Below, in pieces: positions 13,697-20,767 of a DNA stretch of 21,290 bases; position 1 is the first letter of the stretch, and the number at the start of each line of letters is the position of its first letter. Source of the stretch: an uncultured Eubacterium sp. (GTDB lineage: Bacteria > Bacillota > Clostridia > Peptostreptococcales > Anaerovoracaceae); NCBI GenBank assembly GCA_900551775.1, contig URXI01000039.1, positions 1 through 21,290 on the forward strand, given 5' to 3'. The position numbers and the translations under genes are program-made. The notes under the pieces are model-generated. The model was not told the DNA's origin. It did no database searches and was given only the letters and a program-made list of their open reading frames with translations.

Positions 13697-14104
13697 ATCA
13701 AAAGCACACGCCGGGAAGTAAGTCGGTTTTTAACAAACTTGAGATTCATACTGACTGAAAAAAACTTTGATACTGACAGAGATTTACTTTTAATAAAAAA
13801 GAGAAAAAAGCATAAAACTGAATTTTCTACAGATTATACCTTGTTAAGTTTAAATTACGACCGCTTTGATATCGTAGAGCGATTGAAGGCATTGACATTA
13901 GAAGATTATTCACATACATTATTTGATTATCAAGATGTAGATCCGCCGCTTCTGTTCGTTTTTGGAAAGTATATTTGTGCTAGAGAGGTATATATCAAAA
14001 TTAAAATAAGATGCCGGGACGCCTGCAGCCAGGTCATCTGTGTATCATTTCATTATGCAGAGCATCCATTAAATCATCCCTATCAGTGTAACGATCGGGT
14101 ATAA
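13697..14104 (+). CDS. MqsR-like toxin (probable mRNA interferase) with non-AUG start
   Basis: If read from codon 13697 the product is 135 aa. The C-terminal half, with VYIKIKI at about 98-104 and CVSFHYAEHP at 115-124 followed by HPY, resembles MqsR-like toxins, which are RNases of the RelE-like fold. The N-terminal REVSRFL also fits this family. No ATG or GTG opens the frame. AAGG at 13686-13689 is ideally spaced for ATC at 13697, ATT at 13694 is the alternative, and the next usable codon is TTG 13739, which has no ribosome site and would drop the conserved first helix. So either a rare AUC/AUU start limits toxin synthesis, or an ATG has mutated. The antitoxin gene begins 13 bases downstream. 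The family assignment is moderate; the toxin role is inferred from context. Confidence 0.6.
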   Translation: MKSTRREVSRFLTNLRFILTEKNFDTDRDLLLIKKRKKHKTEFSTDYTLLSLNYDRFDIVERLKALTLEDYSHTLFDYQDVDPPLLFVFGKYICAREVYIKIKIRCRDACSQVICVSFHYAEHPLNHPYQCNDRV

Positions 14105-14117
14105 GGAGTAATAACTG

Positions 14118-15149
14118 ATGATAGAAAAGAATTACTGCCCAATTTGCGGACGACATCACGGCGTTCAAAAAGAAACTTCAAAAGCTGTTTTGAACATAAA
14201 AGGCGTAGATATTGAATATGACGAACTTTATTTTGTTTGTAAATACATCGATGGAGAGGATAACACTTACACCACAGGAAAGATGGAAGACCAGAACCTT
14301 TTGAATGCAAGAAATGCCTATCGAAGAACGACAGGTTTGCTGACATCAGATGAAATTATCAGGATACGCAAGAACTATGATTTGTCTCAGAGTGATTTCG
14401 CACTGCTCCTCGGATGGGGAGAAGTGACAATTTCCAGATATGAAACGAAAGCAATACAAGATCAGGCCCACGATAATTTATTGCGTATTGTTAAAGATGA
14501 TCCACAGGTTGCATATCGCCTTTTGCTGAGAAACAAGCAAAAATTTGAAGGGGACCGTTACAAAGTCATCAAAGAAAAAGTTCATAGGGTTTTAGACGAA
14601 TTTGGCAGCAAATATATCGTGCGCCAAGGTCTTACTTTGGATTACCTCAGTTACGATGAAGGATCTATTTATAATGGCTTTGAAATCCTAAATATGGATA
14701 GACTGGAGGAAATCATAGGTTATTACGCGCAGAGAATTCAGAATTTGAATCCGTCAAAGATGATGCGGCTTTTATGGATCGCTGATGCCTTGAGATACAA
14801 AGAGAATGGAAAAGCCATGTCTGGACTTGTTTACATTCGCAGCAAAGAATATATTTCACCTGTTGGTGAAAAGAAGATTATTCAATTGCAAAACTATGAT
14901 GCGAATACTTTCTCAAATCATCCCGTTGCTTTTTTAGAAGAATTGGATATTCAGGTACTGGACACCGTAATCGAATGTTTTGGCAAAATGACTTTTATGC
15001 AGCTGCAAGATGCAGTCTGCGATGAAAAGACGATTCAGAATATGCCTATAGGTAACGTGATAGATTTTGAATCGGCAAAAACAATGAAAATCCTAAAGAA
15101 GCTAATGAAAGTTTCTCCCCAATCTGTTGACACGGCCAATTTAATATAA
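14118..15149 (+). CDS. Antitoxin: zinc-ribbon, XRE-type HTH and Panacea (DUF4065/SocA-like) domains
   Basis: The 343-aa protein has three parts. The N terminus holds CPICGRHH (C7, C10, H13, H14), like the YgiT/MqsA zinc ribbon, but the usual second CxxC pair is reduced to one cysteine (YFVC). An XRE-like helix-turn-helix follows at about 74-125 (SDEIIRIRKNYDLSQSDFAL, then WGEVTISRYE). From about residue 200 the sequence matches the Panacea/DUF4065 fold, with KMMRLLWIADALRYKENG and GLVY. Panacea domains are reported to neutralise many unrelated toxins. The protein should bind and silence the upstream toxin and repress the promoter through the 16-bp palindrome. AAGGAG precedes ATG 14118. Its last codons contain the next operon's promoter. 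Lower GC and richer AT codon use than the flanking genes suggest acquisition by transfer. Confidence 0.8.
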   Translation: MIEKNYCPICGRHHGVQKETSKAVLNIKGVDIEYDELYFVCKYIDGEDNTYTTGKMEDQNLLNARNAYRRTTGLLTSDEIIRIRKNYDLSQSDFALLLGWGEVTISRYETKAIQDQAHDNLLRIVKDDPQVAYRLLLRNKQKFEGDRYKVIKEKVHRVLDEFGSKYIVRQGLTLDYLSYDEGSIYNGFEILNMDRLEEIIGYYAQRIQNLNPSKMMRLLWIADALRYKENGKAMSGLVYIRSKEYISPVGEKKIIQLQNYDANTFSNHPVAFLEELDIQVLDTVIECFGKMTFMQLQDAVCDEKTIQNMPIGNVIDFESAKTMKILKKLMKVSPQSVDTANLI

Positions 15150-15155
15150 TATAAT
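15127..15155 (+). promoter_or_regulatory. Perfect-consensus sigma-A promoter of the cbi operon
   Basis: TTGACA at 15127-15132 and TATAAT at 15150-15155 are exactly 17 bases apart. The -35 lies inside the last codons of the antitoxin gene. Transcription would begin near 15162, about 20 bases before the P1 stem of the riboswitch. Confidence 0.8.
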
Positions 15156-15182
15156 TTTATTTGTTGAAATGAAATTGAATAG

Positions 15183-15356
15183 AAATATTGGTTGACAGAA
15201 CAAGTCGTAATATGGAATCAGGTGAAAAACCTGAACAGTCCTGCTGCCGTAATGATTGAGTTTCATGCTGAGGCGAAAAGCCAGCCACTGAGGGATCCCC
15301 TTGGGAAGGTGCATGTGAGACGCCTGAGATCAAAGTCGGAAGACATCCCAATATTT
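15183..15356 (+). promoter_or_regulatory. Cobalamin riboswitch aptamer
   Basis: The P1 stem is closed by AAATATTGG (15183-15191) and CCAATATTT (15348-15356). Inside are the family's conserved blocks in order: GGTGAAAAACCTGAACAGTC, GCTGCCGTAATG, AGCCAGCCACTG (B12 box), GGGAAGG, and AAGTCGGAAGACATCCC. It lies directly before cbiD, so B12 binding would reduce expression of the corrin operon through the terminator at 15424-15455. Confidence 0.93.
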
Positions 15357-15423
15357 GGCCATAAAAGTCACAGGATATGAGTTTTAGGTTAATATTGGAG
15401 AATTTATTTTAGAAGATATTAAG

Positions 15424-15455
15424 AACCCGAATCCCCTGCGATTCGGGTTTTTGTT
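15424..15455 (+). terminator. Expression-platform terminator of the riboswitch
   Basis: AACCCGAATC at 15424-15433 pairs exactly with GATTCGGGTT at 15440-15449 around a CCCTGC loop, and TTTTG follows. It ends 17 bases before the cbiD start, the usual place for a transcriptional off-switch. Confidence 0.88.
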
Positions 15456-15471
15456 ATTTAAAAGGAAACAA

Positions 15472-16593
15472 ATGGAGAAATATACGGTTAAAAACGGGAA
15501 GAAGCTGAGATTCGGATATACCACGGGAAGCTGTGCGACTGCGGCTTCTGCGGCGGCGCTGGAAATGCTGCTGTCCGGCAGCAGGATGGCACGGGCAGAT
15601 ATTACACTGCCATCGGGAGAAAAAGCTTCCTTCGAGATCGGGGACATCACTATAGAACCTGACAGGGTCAGCTGCTCCGTCACAAAAGACGGCGGCGACG
15701 ATCCCGATGTGACCCACGGAGCAAAGATTTTTGCCAGCGTCCGGCTTACGGAAACGGACATCCTGCTCAAGGGCGGGGAAGGTGTCGGCATCGTGACTGC
15801 CAAGGGACTGCAGTGCAAGCCAGGTGAACCGGCTATCAATCCGGTGCCAAGAAAGATGATCATCGAAAATGCCCGCCGTATCCTGCAGTGTTACGGCGCG
15901 GGCTGCGGTGCAGAGATTACCATTTCTGTGCCGGGCGGAGGGGAAATTGCCAAGAAAACCTATAATCCACGTCTTGGGATTGTCGGAGGGATTTCCATTC
16001 TCGGAACCACGGGAATCGTAGACCCCATGAGCGAAAAGGCCCTGGTGGACACCATCAAGGCGGTCATCGACAAGCAGTACGAGGAGGATTCGGAAAACAT
16101 CCTCATCTCCCCAGGCAACTACGGCAGGGACTTCTGTAAGGAATACCTGGGACTGGATATCGAGAGAGCAGTACCTGTATCCAATTATATCGGTGAAGCC
16201 TTAGACTACATCAGATATAAAGGATTCAAGAAAATCCTCTTTGTGGGGCATACGGGAAAGCTGATCAAAATCGCCGCAGGCGTCATGAACACCCATTCGT
16301 CTTATGCGGACTGCAGGATGGAAGTGATCGGCGTTCACAGCGCCATCTGCGGCGCTGATGCAGAGACTGTGGCGAAGATCATGAGCTGCGTCACCACCGA
16401 TGAAGCCTTTGACCTGATCAAAGACAAGTCCTATTATGAGGATGTAAAGAATAGAATCTTAGAAAAGGTGCTCTACCATCTCCGCTTTCGTCTCAAAGGC
16501 GAGGCGGAAATAGAGACCATCATGTTCACAACAGACAGAAGGCATATTATCAAAAGCCAAGGGGCAGATATGATGATAGAAATGGAGTTATAA
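15472..16593 (+). CDS. cbiD: Cobalt-precorrin-5B (C1)-methyltransferase CbiD
   Basis: The 373-aa enzyme methylates C1 of cobalt-precorrin-5B in the anaerobic corrin pathway, after the deacetylation done by CbiG. It is recognised by GYTTGSCATAAS at residues 15-26, a KDGGDDPDVTHG stretch, GVGIVTAKGL, a GTTGIVDPMSE segment, and the glycine-rich GHTGKLIK near residue 260. The start at ATG 15472 is preferred because AAAGGAAA lies just upstream. An in-frame TTG at 15451 falls in the terminator's T tract. The stop codon directly abuts the cbiL ATG. It is the first gene of a seven-gene unit behind the cobalamin riboswitch. Length and motifs are normal. Confidence 0.95.
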   Translation: MEKYTVKNGKKLRFGYTTGSCATAASAAALEMLLSGSRMARADITLPSGEKASFEIGDITIEPDRVSCSVTKDGGDDPDVTHGAKIFASVRLTETDILLKGGEGVGIVTAKGLQCKPGEPAINPVPRKMIIENARRILQCYGAGCGAEITISVPGGGEIAKKTYNPRLGIVGGISILGTTGIVDPMSEKALVDTIKAVIDKQYEEDSENILISPGNYGRDFCKEYLGLDIERAVPVSNYIGEALDYIRYKGFKKILFVGHTGKLIKIAAGVMNTHSSYADCRMEVIGVHSAICGADAETVAKIMSCVTTDEAFDLIKDKSYYEDVKNRILEKVLYHLRFRLKGEAEIETIMFTTDRRHIIKSQGADMMIEMEL

Positions 16594-17280
16594 ATGAAAG
16601 GAAAATTTTTTGCAGTGGGTGTGGGTCCGGGGGATCCGGAGTTGATCACCCTGAAAGCCATCAACACCATGAAGAACAGCGACGTGATCGCAGTGCCCAA
16701 AAGCGGCGCTTCAGAGAATATCGCACTGAAAATTGCGGGGGAATATATAGAAGGAAAAACATTGCTCGAGTGCGACATGCCCATGATCAAGGACAAGGAA
16801 CAGCTCGACCGGTACCACGACAGGTCCGCGGAGGAAATCGGCGCTCTGCTTTCTGAGGGCAAGAACGTCTCCTTCCTGACATTGGGCGACCCTGCCATTT
16901 ACAGTACCGTGATGTATGTACATAGAAGGCTGACGGAACGCGGGTTTGATACGGCCATCATTCCAGGCATTCCATCTTTTTGCGGCGCTGCTGCCAGCCT
17001 CAATACCTCCCTCTGTGAAAGAGACGAGATGCTGCACATCGTCCCTGCCACCTACAAAGGCCATCAGGCCGACCAACTGGAGGGGACCAGGGTATTGATG
17101 AAGTCCGGCAAAAAGATCATGGCTCTGAGAGATGACCTGATCAGGCAGAATGCCATGATGGTGGAATGCGCTACCATGGAGAACGAGAAAGTCTATAGAA
17201 ACCTCAGGGATCTGAAAGAACAGTCCAGCTACTTTTCACTAATCGTTATCCCCTCAGAAGAGAGACAGAAGGAGAAATAA
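16594..17280 (+). CDS. cbiL: Precorrin-2 / cobalt-factor II C20-methyltransferase CbiL
   Basis: The 228-aa SAM-dependent methyltransferase of the tetrapyrrole methylase fold adds the C20 methyl of the corrin ring. GVGPGDPELITLKA at residues 9-22 is the N-terminal motif, with PELITLKA typical of CbiL/CobI. LGDPAIYS around 97-104 forms the SAM pocket, and the VPGI-type loop appears as IPGIPSFCGAAA. GGAG six bases before ATG 16594 serves as ribosome site inside the end of cbiD. Other methylases of the fold occur downstream (CbiF, CbiH), each with its own signature, so the assignment to the C20 enzyme rests on the N-terminal motif and length. Confidence 0.92.
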   Translation: MKGKFFAVGVGPGDPELITLKAINTMKNSDVIAVPKSGASENIALKIAGEYIEGKTLLECDMPMIKDKEQLDRYHDRSAEEIGALLSEGKNVSFLTLGDPAIYSTVMYVHRRLTERGFDTAIIPGIPSFCGAAASLNTSLCERDEMLHIVPATYKGHQADQLEGTRVLMKSGKKIMALRDDLIRQNAMMVECATMENEKVYRNLRDLKEQSSYFSLIVIPSEERQKEK

Positions 17281-17283
17281 ACA

Positions 17284-18033
17284 ATGATCTATTTTATCGG
17301 AGCAGGCCCGGGCGCTGCAGATTTAATCACTGTGAGGGGCGCAGAACTTCTCAAGAAAGCGGACGTTATCATCTACGCAGGCTCCTTGGTAAATCCGGCG
17401 CTGCTGGACTATGCCAAGGAAAGCTGCAAGATTTACAATAGTGCCAAGATGACGCTAGAAGAAGTCATCGAAGTCATGAAGGAGAACAAAGGGAAAGAAG
17501 TGGTCAGGCTGCATACGGGAGACCCTTGCATCTACGGCGCCATCAGAGAGCAGATGGACATTCTGGATAGAGAGAGAATGGAATACGTATCCGTTCCGGG
17601 CGTCAGCTCTTTCATCGGCGCTGCGGCGGCGCTGAACGCCGAATACACCCTGCCAAATGTGAGCCAGACGGTGATTCTGACCAGAATGGCGGGAAGAACC
17701 CCGGTTCCGGAAAAAGAAGAAATCTCCAAACTGGCAGCCCACGGCGCTACTATGGTCGTATTCCTCACGTCCACTATGCTGGCAGAACTTTCTGAGCGAT
17801 TGATCGAAGGCGGCTATGCGCCGGATTCTCCGGCTGCCATCGTGTACAAGGCAACCTGGCCTGACGAAAAAGTGGTGAGAACTACCGTAGAAAATATCGC
17901 AAAGGCTGCAGAAGAGAACGGCATCAACAAAATGGCGCTGATCATGGTCGGCGGTTTCCTGGGCAATGAGTATGAGCGATCAAAATTATATGATCCATCC
18001 TTTACCCATTTATTCAGAGAGGCGAGCAAATAA
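17284..18033 (+). CDS. cbiF: Cobalt-precorrin-4 C11-methyltransferase CbiF
   Basis: The 249-aa tetrapyrrole methylase transfers a methyl group from SAM to C11 of cobalt-precorrin-4. It begins IYFIGAGPGAADLITVRG, with the diagnostic VIYAGSLVNPALL that follows in the CbiF/CobM group. HTGDPCIYGA at about 77-86 and VPGVSSFIGAAAALN further on are SAM-binding loops. GGAG at 17271-17274 precedes ATG 17284. The stop codon shares one base with the cbiG ATG, so translation of the two is probably coupled, which fits consecutive steps of the pathway. Nothing is missing compared with the family. Confidence 0.95.
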   Translation: MIYFIGAGPGAADLITVRGAELLKKADVIIYAGSLVNPALLDYAKESCKIYNSAKMTLEEVIEVMKENKGKEVVRLHTGDPCIYGAIREQMDILDRERMEYVSVPGVSSFIGAAAALNAEYTLPNVSQTVILTRMAGRTPVPEKEEISKLAAHGATMVVFLTSTMLAELSERLIEGGYAPDSPAAIVYKATWPDEKVVRTTVENIAKAAEENGINKMALIMVGGFLGNEYERSKLYDPSFTHLFREASK

Positions 18034-19031
18034 TGGAAAAAGCAGCAGTTTTGGCCTTTACAGACCGTGGAAAGCGCCTTGCGGCGAAACTTTCTGACAA
18101 ACTCGAGGGAGAATGCGGCGTCACGCTTTTTGACAACAGTGGCAGCGCAAAGGACTACCTAAAAGAAAACTTTGCAGAGAAAGATACTTTTGTATTCATC
18201 TGTGCGGCAGGGATTGCAGTTCGCCTGATTGCTCCCCTGATCAAATCAAAAGATGTGGATCCGGCAGTCATCGTCATGGATGAATTCGGGCAATATGTCA
18301 TTCCCATTCTGTCGGGACACCTGGGAGGCGCCAACGAAGCGGGAGAGCGCATCGCCTCCCTTATGGGCGCGACGCTGGTTCTGACCACGGCGACAGACAT
18401 CAACGAGAAATTCGCCGTAGACGTGTGGAGCAAATACGCTGGCTGCAAGATCGTCGACGTGAGCTGCATCAAAACCGTCTCTGCGGCGATTCTCCGCGGA
18501 GAGAAGGTCGGCTTCGAGAGCGGATTTCCCTTTGAAGGCAAGGTTCCAAAGGAGCTGACACTGGATGCTGCCGACCTGGGAATCTGCGTCAGTCTTTCTG
18601 ACAAACTGAAACCTTTTCCTACAACTTTTAATATGGTGCCGAAAATTGTGACCATAGGTATCGGCTGCCGCAAAAACACCAGCGTGGAGCAGTTCGAGAA
18701 ATTTGTACTGGGGGTCTTAGAGGAAAACAAGGTGTCCATCCATGCCATCGAGAAGATCGCGTCTATCGACATCAAAAAATATGAGAAGTGCATCCTTGCA
18801 TTCTGCGATAAGTATAGAATTCCCTTTGTGACCTACAGTGCTGAGGAGCTGAGCGAGGCGAAGGGCGATTTCGAGGCATCGGAATTTGTAAAGAGCGTCA
18901 CTGGCGTGGACAACATCTGCGAGCGGAGCGCCTGCCTTGGGAGCGCCGGAGGCAGAAGGATTTTATCAAAGACCAGCGGCGGCGGCGTGACCTGCGCCCT
19001 GGCGATGAAAGATTGGAAGTGTAAGTTTTGA
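18033..19031 (+). CDS. cbiG: Cobalt-precorrin-5A hydrolase CbiG
   Basis: The 332-aa enzyme opens the delta-lactone of cobalt-precorrin-5A and releases acetaldehyde, the step that contracts the ring in the anaerobic route. Three parts are visible. An N-terminal domain contains FICAAGIAVRLIAPLIKSKD. A central domain has the strongly conserved IPILSGHLGGANE. The C-terminal CobE/CbiG domain runs from about residue 205 (VTIGIGCRKNTS) to the end, with FVTYSAEEL. Length is near the family's usual value. The start overlaps the end of cbiF by one base, and its own stop overlaps the TTG start of hemA. CbiG is a marker of the anaerobic, cobalt-early pathway. Confidence 0.94.
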   Translation: MEKAAVLAFTDRGKRLAAKLSDKLEGECGVTLFDNSGSAKDYLKENFAEKDTFVFICAAGIAVRLIAPLIKSKDVDPAVIVMDEFGQYVIPILSGHLGGANEAGERIASLMGATLVLTTATDINEKFAVDVWSKYAGCKIVDVSCIKTVSAAILRGEKVGFESGFPFEGKVPKELTLDAADLGICVSLSDKLKPFPTTFNMVPKIVTIGIGCRKNTSVEQFEKFVLGVLEENKVSIHAIEKIASIDIKKYEKCILAFCDKYRIPFVTYSAEELSEAKGDFEASEFVKSVTGVDNICERSACLGSAGGRRILSKTSGGGVTCALAMKDWKCKF

Positions 19032-20035
19032 ACATCGTAATGTCGTACATCGATTATAATATGGCAGGGCTTTCGGAGCGGGAAGTTTTTTCCTGCACAA
19101 AGACCGAAACGGCGGGGATCTACGCAGCGCTCTCGGCGAGGCCGGAGGTCCTCGGCAGCGTGTTGATCGCGACCTGCAACAGGACGGAGCTTTATCTGTC
19201 CCTGCAGGAGGGTGCGCGCCTCAATCCGTTCAAGGCGCTCTGCGAAGCCATAGACGTCAATTATAACGACTATGCGTTTATGAACAGAACCCTGGCGGGG
19301 GATGCTGCGGTGATGCACCTCTGCAAGGTGGCGGCAGGCGCGGAATCGCAGATCTGGGGCGACGGACAGATCACCAGACAGGTGGATGACGCTGTCAAAG
19401 GTGCACAGAAGGCAAAGGCTTCTGACGCGGTCCTCAACGTCTTGTTCCGCATTGGCGTCACGGCGGGAAAGAAGATCAAGACCCTGGTGGACTTCAAGGT
19501 TCACGACAATTCTACAGCTTCGCGGGCGGTGGCCGTGATCAAGAAGCACCCCGACGTCAAAAACGTCCTGGTCATCGGCAACGGCATGATCGGACGGCTG
19601 GTGGCGGGACTTCTGGTCAGAAACGGCATCCATACTACCATGACTTTGCGTCAATACCGACACGGAGAAAACATCGTGCCAAAGGGCGTGGATACGGTCA
19701 ACTACGGGAACCGTTACAGGGTGATTGAAGAGAGCGATGCCGTGATCAGCGCAACGCTGAGTCCCCACTATACGGTCTATTATGAAGAAGCGAAAGCATT
19801 GTCACATTTGCCGGAGGTATTCATCGATCTTGCTGTTCCCAGAGATATCGACCCGGAGGTTGAAAAATTTGACCAGGTTACCTATTACGATATCGACCAG
19901 ATCAGCAGGGGAGAACGAGATGTGCGCCAGGAAGCGCAGATGAGGGAAATCGAAACGATCATAGAGAAATACCGTACAGACTTTTATAAATGGTATGACT
20001 TTAGAGAAAAACTGAAATTGAAAGAGGAAGCATAG
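19028..20035 (+). CDS. hemA: Glutamyl-tRNA reductase HemA, short form
   Basis: The enzyme reduces glutamyl-tRNA(Glu) to glutamate-1-semialdehyde, the first committed step of tetrapyrrole synthesis. The nucleophile C50 lies in IATCNRTELY, the glutamyl-binding region AESQIWGDGQI follows, and the NADPH-binding motif IGNGMIGRLVAGLL is at about 183-196. The usual N-terminal motif around a conserved histidine is replaced by YIDYNMAGLSERE, so one otherwise common residue is absent. The 335 aa compare with about 420 in E. coli. The protein stops after the first helix of the dimerisation domain (QEAQMREIETIIEKYR). Start TTG 19028 is favoured because GGAAGTG stands before it and MNIVM matches the family; ATG 19040 has no ribosome site. 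Its place inside the cbi operon suggests it feeds aminolevulinate to B12. Confidence 0.88.
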   Translation: MNIVMSYIDYNMAGLSEREVFSCTKTETAGIYAALSARPEVLGSVLIATCNRTELYLSLQEGARLNPFKALCEAIDVNYNDYAFMNRTLAGDAAVMHLCKVAAGAESQIWGDGQITRQVDDAVKGAQKAKASDAVLNVLFRIGVTAGKKIKTLVDFKVHDNSTASRAVAVIKKHPDVKNVLVIGNGMIGRLVAGLLVRNGIHTTMTLRQYRHGENIVPKGVDTVNYGNRYRVIEESDAVISATLSPHYTVYYEEAKALSHLPEVFIDLAVPRDIDPEVEKFDQVTYYDIDQISRGERDVRQEAQMREIETIIEKYRTDFYKWYDFREKLKLKEEA

Positions 20036-20767
20036 ATGAAGATATATGTAGTGGGCATCGGCCCGGGCAGCAGCGAATACATGACGCCCCAGGCCAGAAA
20101 TGCAATTGAAGAGAGCGACGTGGTAGTAGGGTATACCCTCTATGTCGATTTGGTCAGGGAGCTGACCTGCGGCAAAGAGATCAAATCCACAGCCATGAAG
20201 CAGGAAGTGGATCGGTGCAGGATGGCTTTGGATTCTGCCCTGGAAGGAAAAAATGTGGCATTTGTCTGCAGTGGAGATGCCGGTGTCTACGGCATGGCAG
20301 GCGTTATGGCAGAAGTAGCAGAAGATCATCCGGAAGTAGAGATTGTGACAATTCCAGGTATTACGGCGGCGTGCAGCGGAGCGGCAGTTCTGGGCGCGCC
20401 TCTTATTCACGATTTTGCAGTCATCTCCCTCTCTGACCTGCTGACTCCGTGGGAACTGAATGAGAAGAGACTGCGCCTGGCGGCAGAAGCCGACTTTGTG
20501 GTCTGTCTCTACAACCCCAAGAGTAAAAAGCGTCATGACTACATCGACAAGGCAGCGGACATCATGAGCTGCGCAAAAGCCTGGGATACCCCTTGCGGTT
20601 ACGTGAAGAACATCGGCCGTGAGGGTGAGAAGGCAATCGTCTGTACTATGGCAGATTTGAAAGACAACGACGACATCGACATGTTCACTACAGTCTTCAT
20701 CGGAAACAGCGCGACGAAGGTGATCAATGGAAAGATGGTGACGCCTCGTGGATACAAGAACATATAG
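20036..20767 (+). CDS. cbiH: Cobalt-precorrin-3B C17-methyltransferase CbiH
   Basis: The 243-aa tetrapyrrole methylase methylates C17 and promotes ring contraction. It begins IYVVGIGPGSSEYMTPQA and carries VVVGYTLYVDL, both typical of CbiH/CobJ. SGDAGVYGMAG at 79-89 and IPGITAACSGAAVLGAPL form the SAM site, and LYNPKSKKR is the late family motif. The ATG directly follows the hemA stop, with GAGGA seven bases upstream. The 3' end overlaps the start of the reductase CbiJ by 20 bases. Length is standard for a free-standing CbiH without extra domain. Confidence 0.95.
   Translation: MKIYVVGIGPGSSEYMTPQARNAIEESDVVVGYTLYVDLVRELTCGKEIKSTAMKQEVDRCRMALDSALEGKNVAFVCSGDAGVYGMAGVMAEVAEDHPEVEIVTIPGITAACSGAAVLGAPLIHDFAVISLSDLLTPWELNEKRLRLAAEADFVVCLYNPKSKKRHDYIDKAADIMSCAKAWDTPCGYVKNIGREGEKAIVCTMADLKDNDDIDMFTTVFIGNSATKVINGKMVTPRGYKNI

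Noticed and set aside
15192..15380. 62-codon frame inside the riboswitch
   Set aside because: It coincides with the conserved cobalamin aptamer, so the sequence is constrained as RNA.
15451..15471. TTG 15451 as start of CbiD
   Set aside because: It lies in the T tract of the riboswitch terminator and has no ribosome site. ATG 15472 has AAAGGAAA at good distance.
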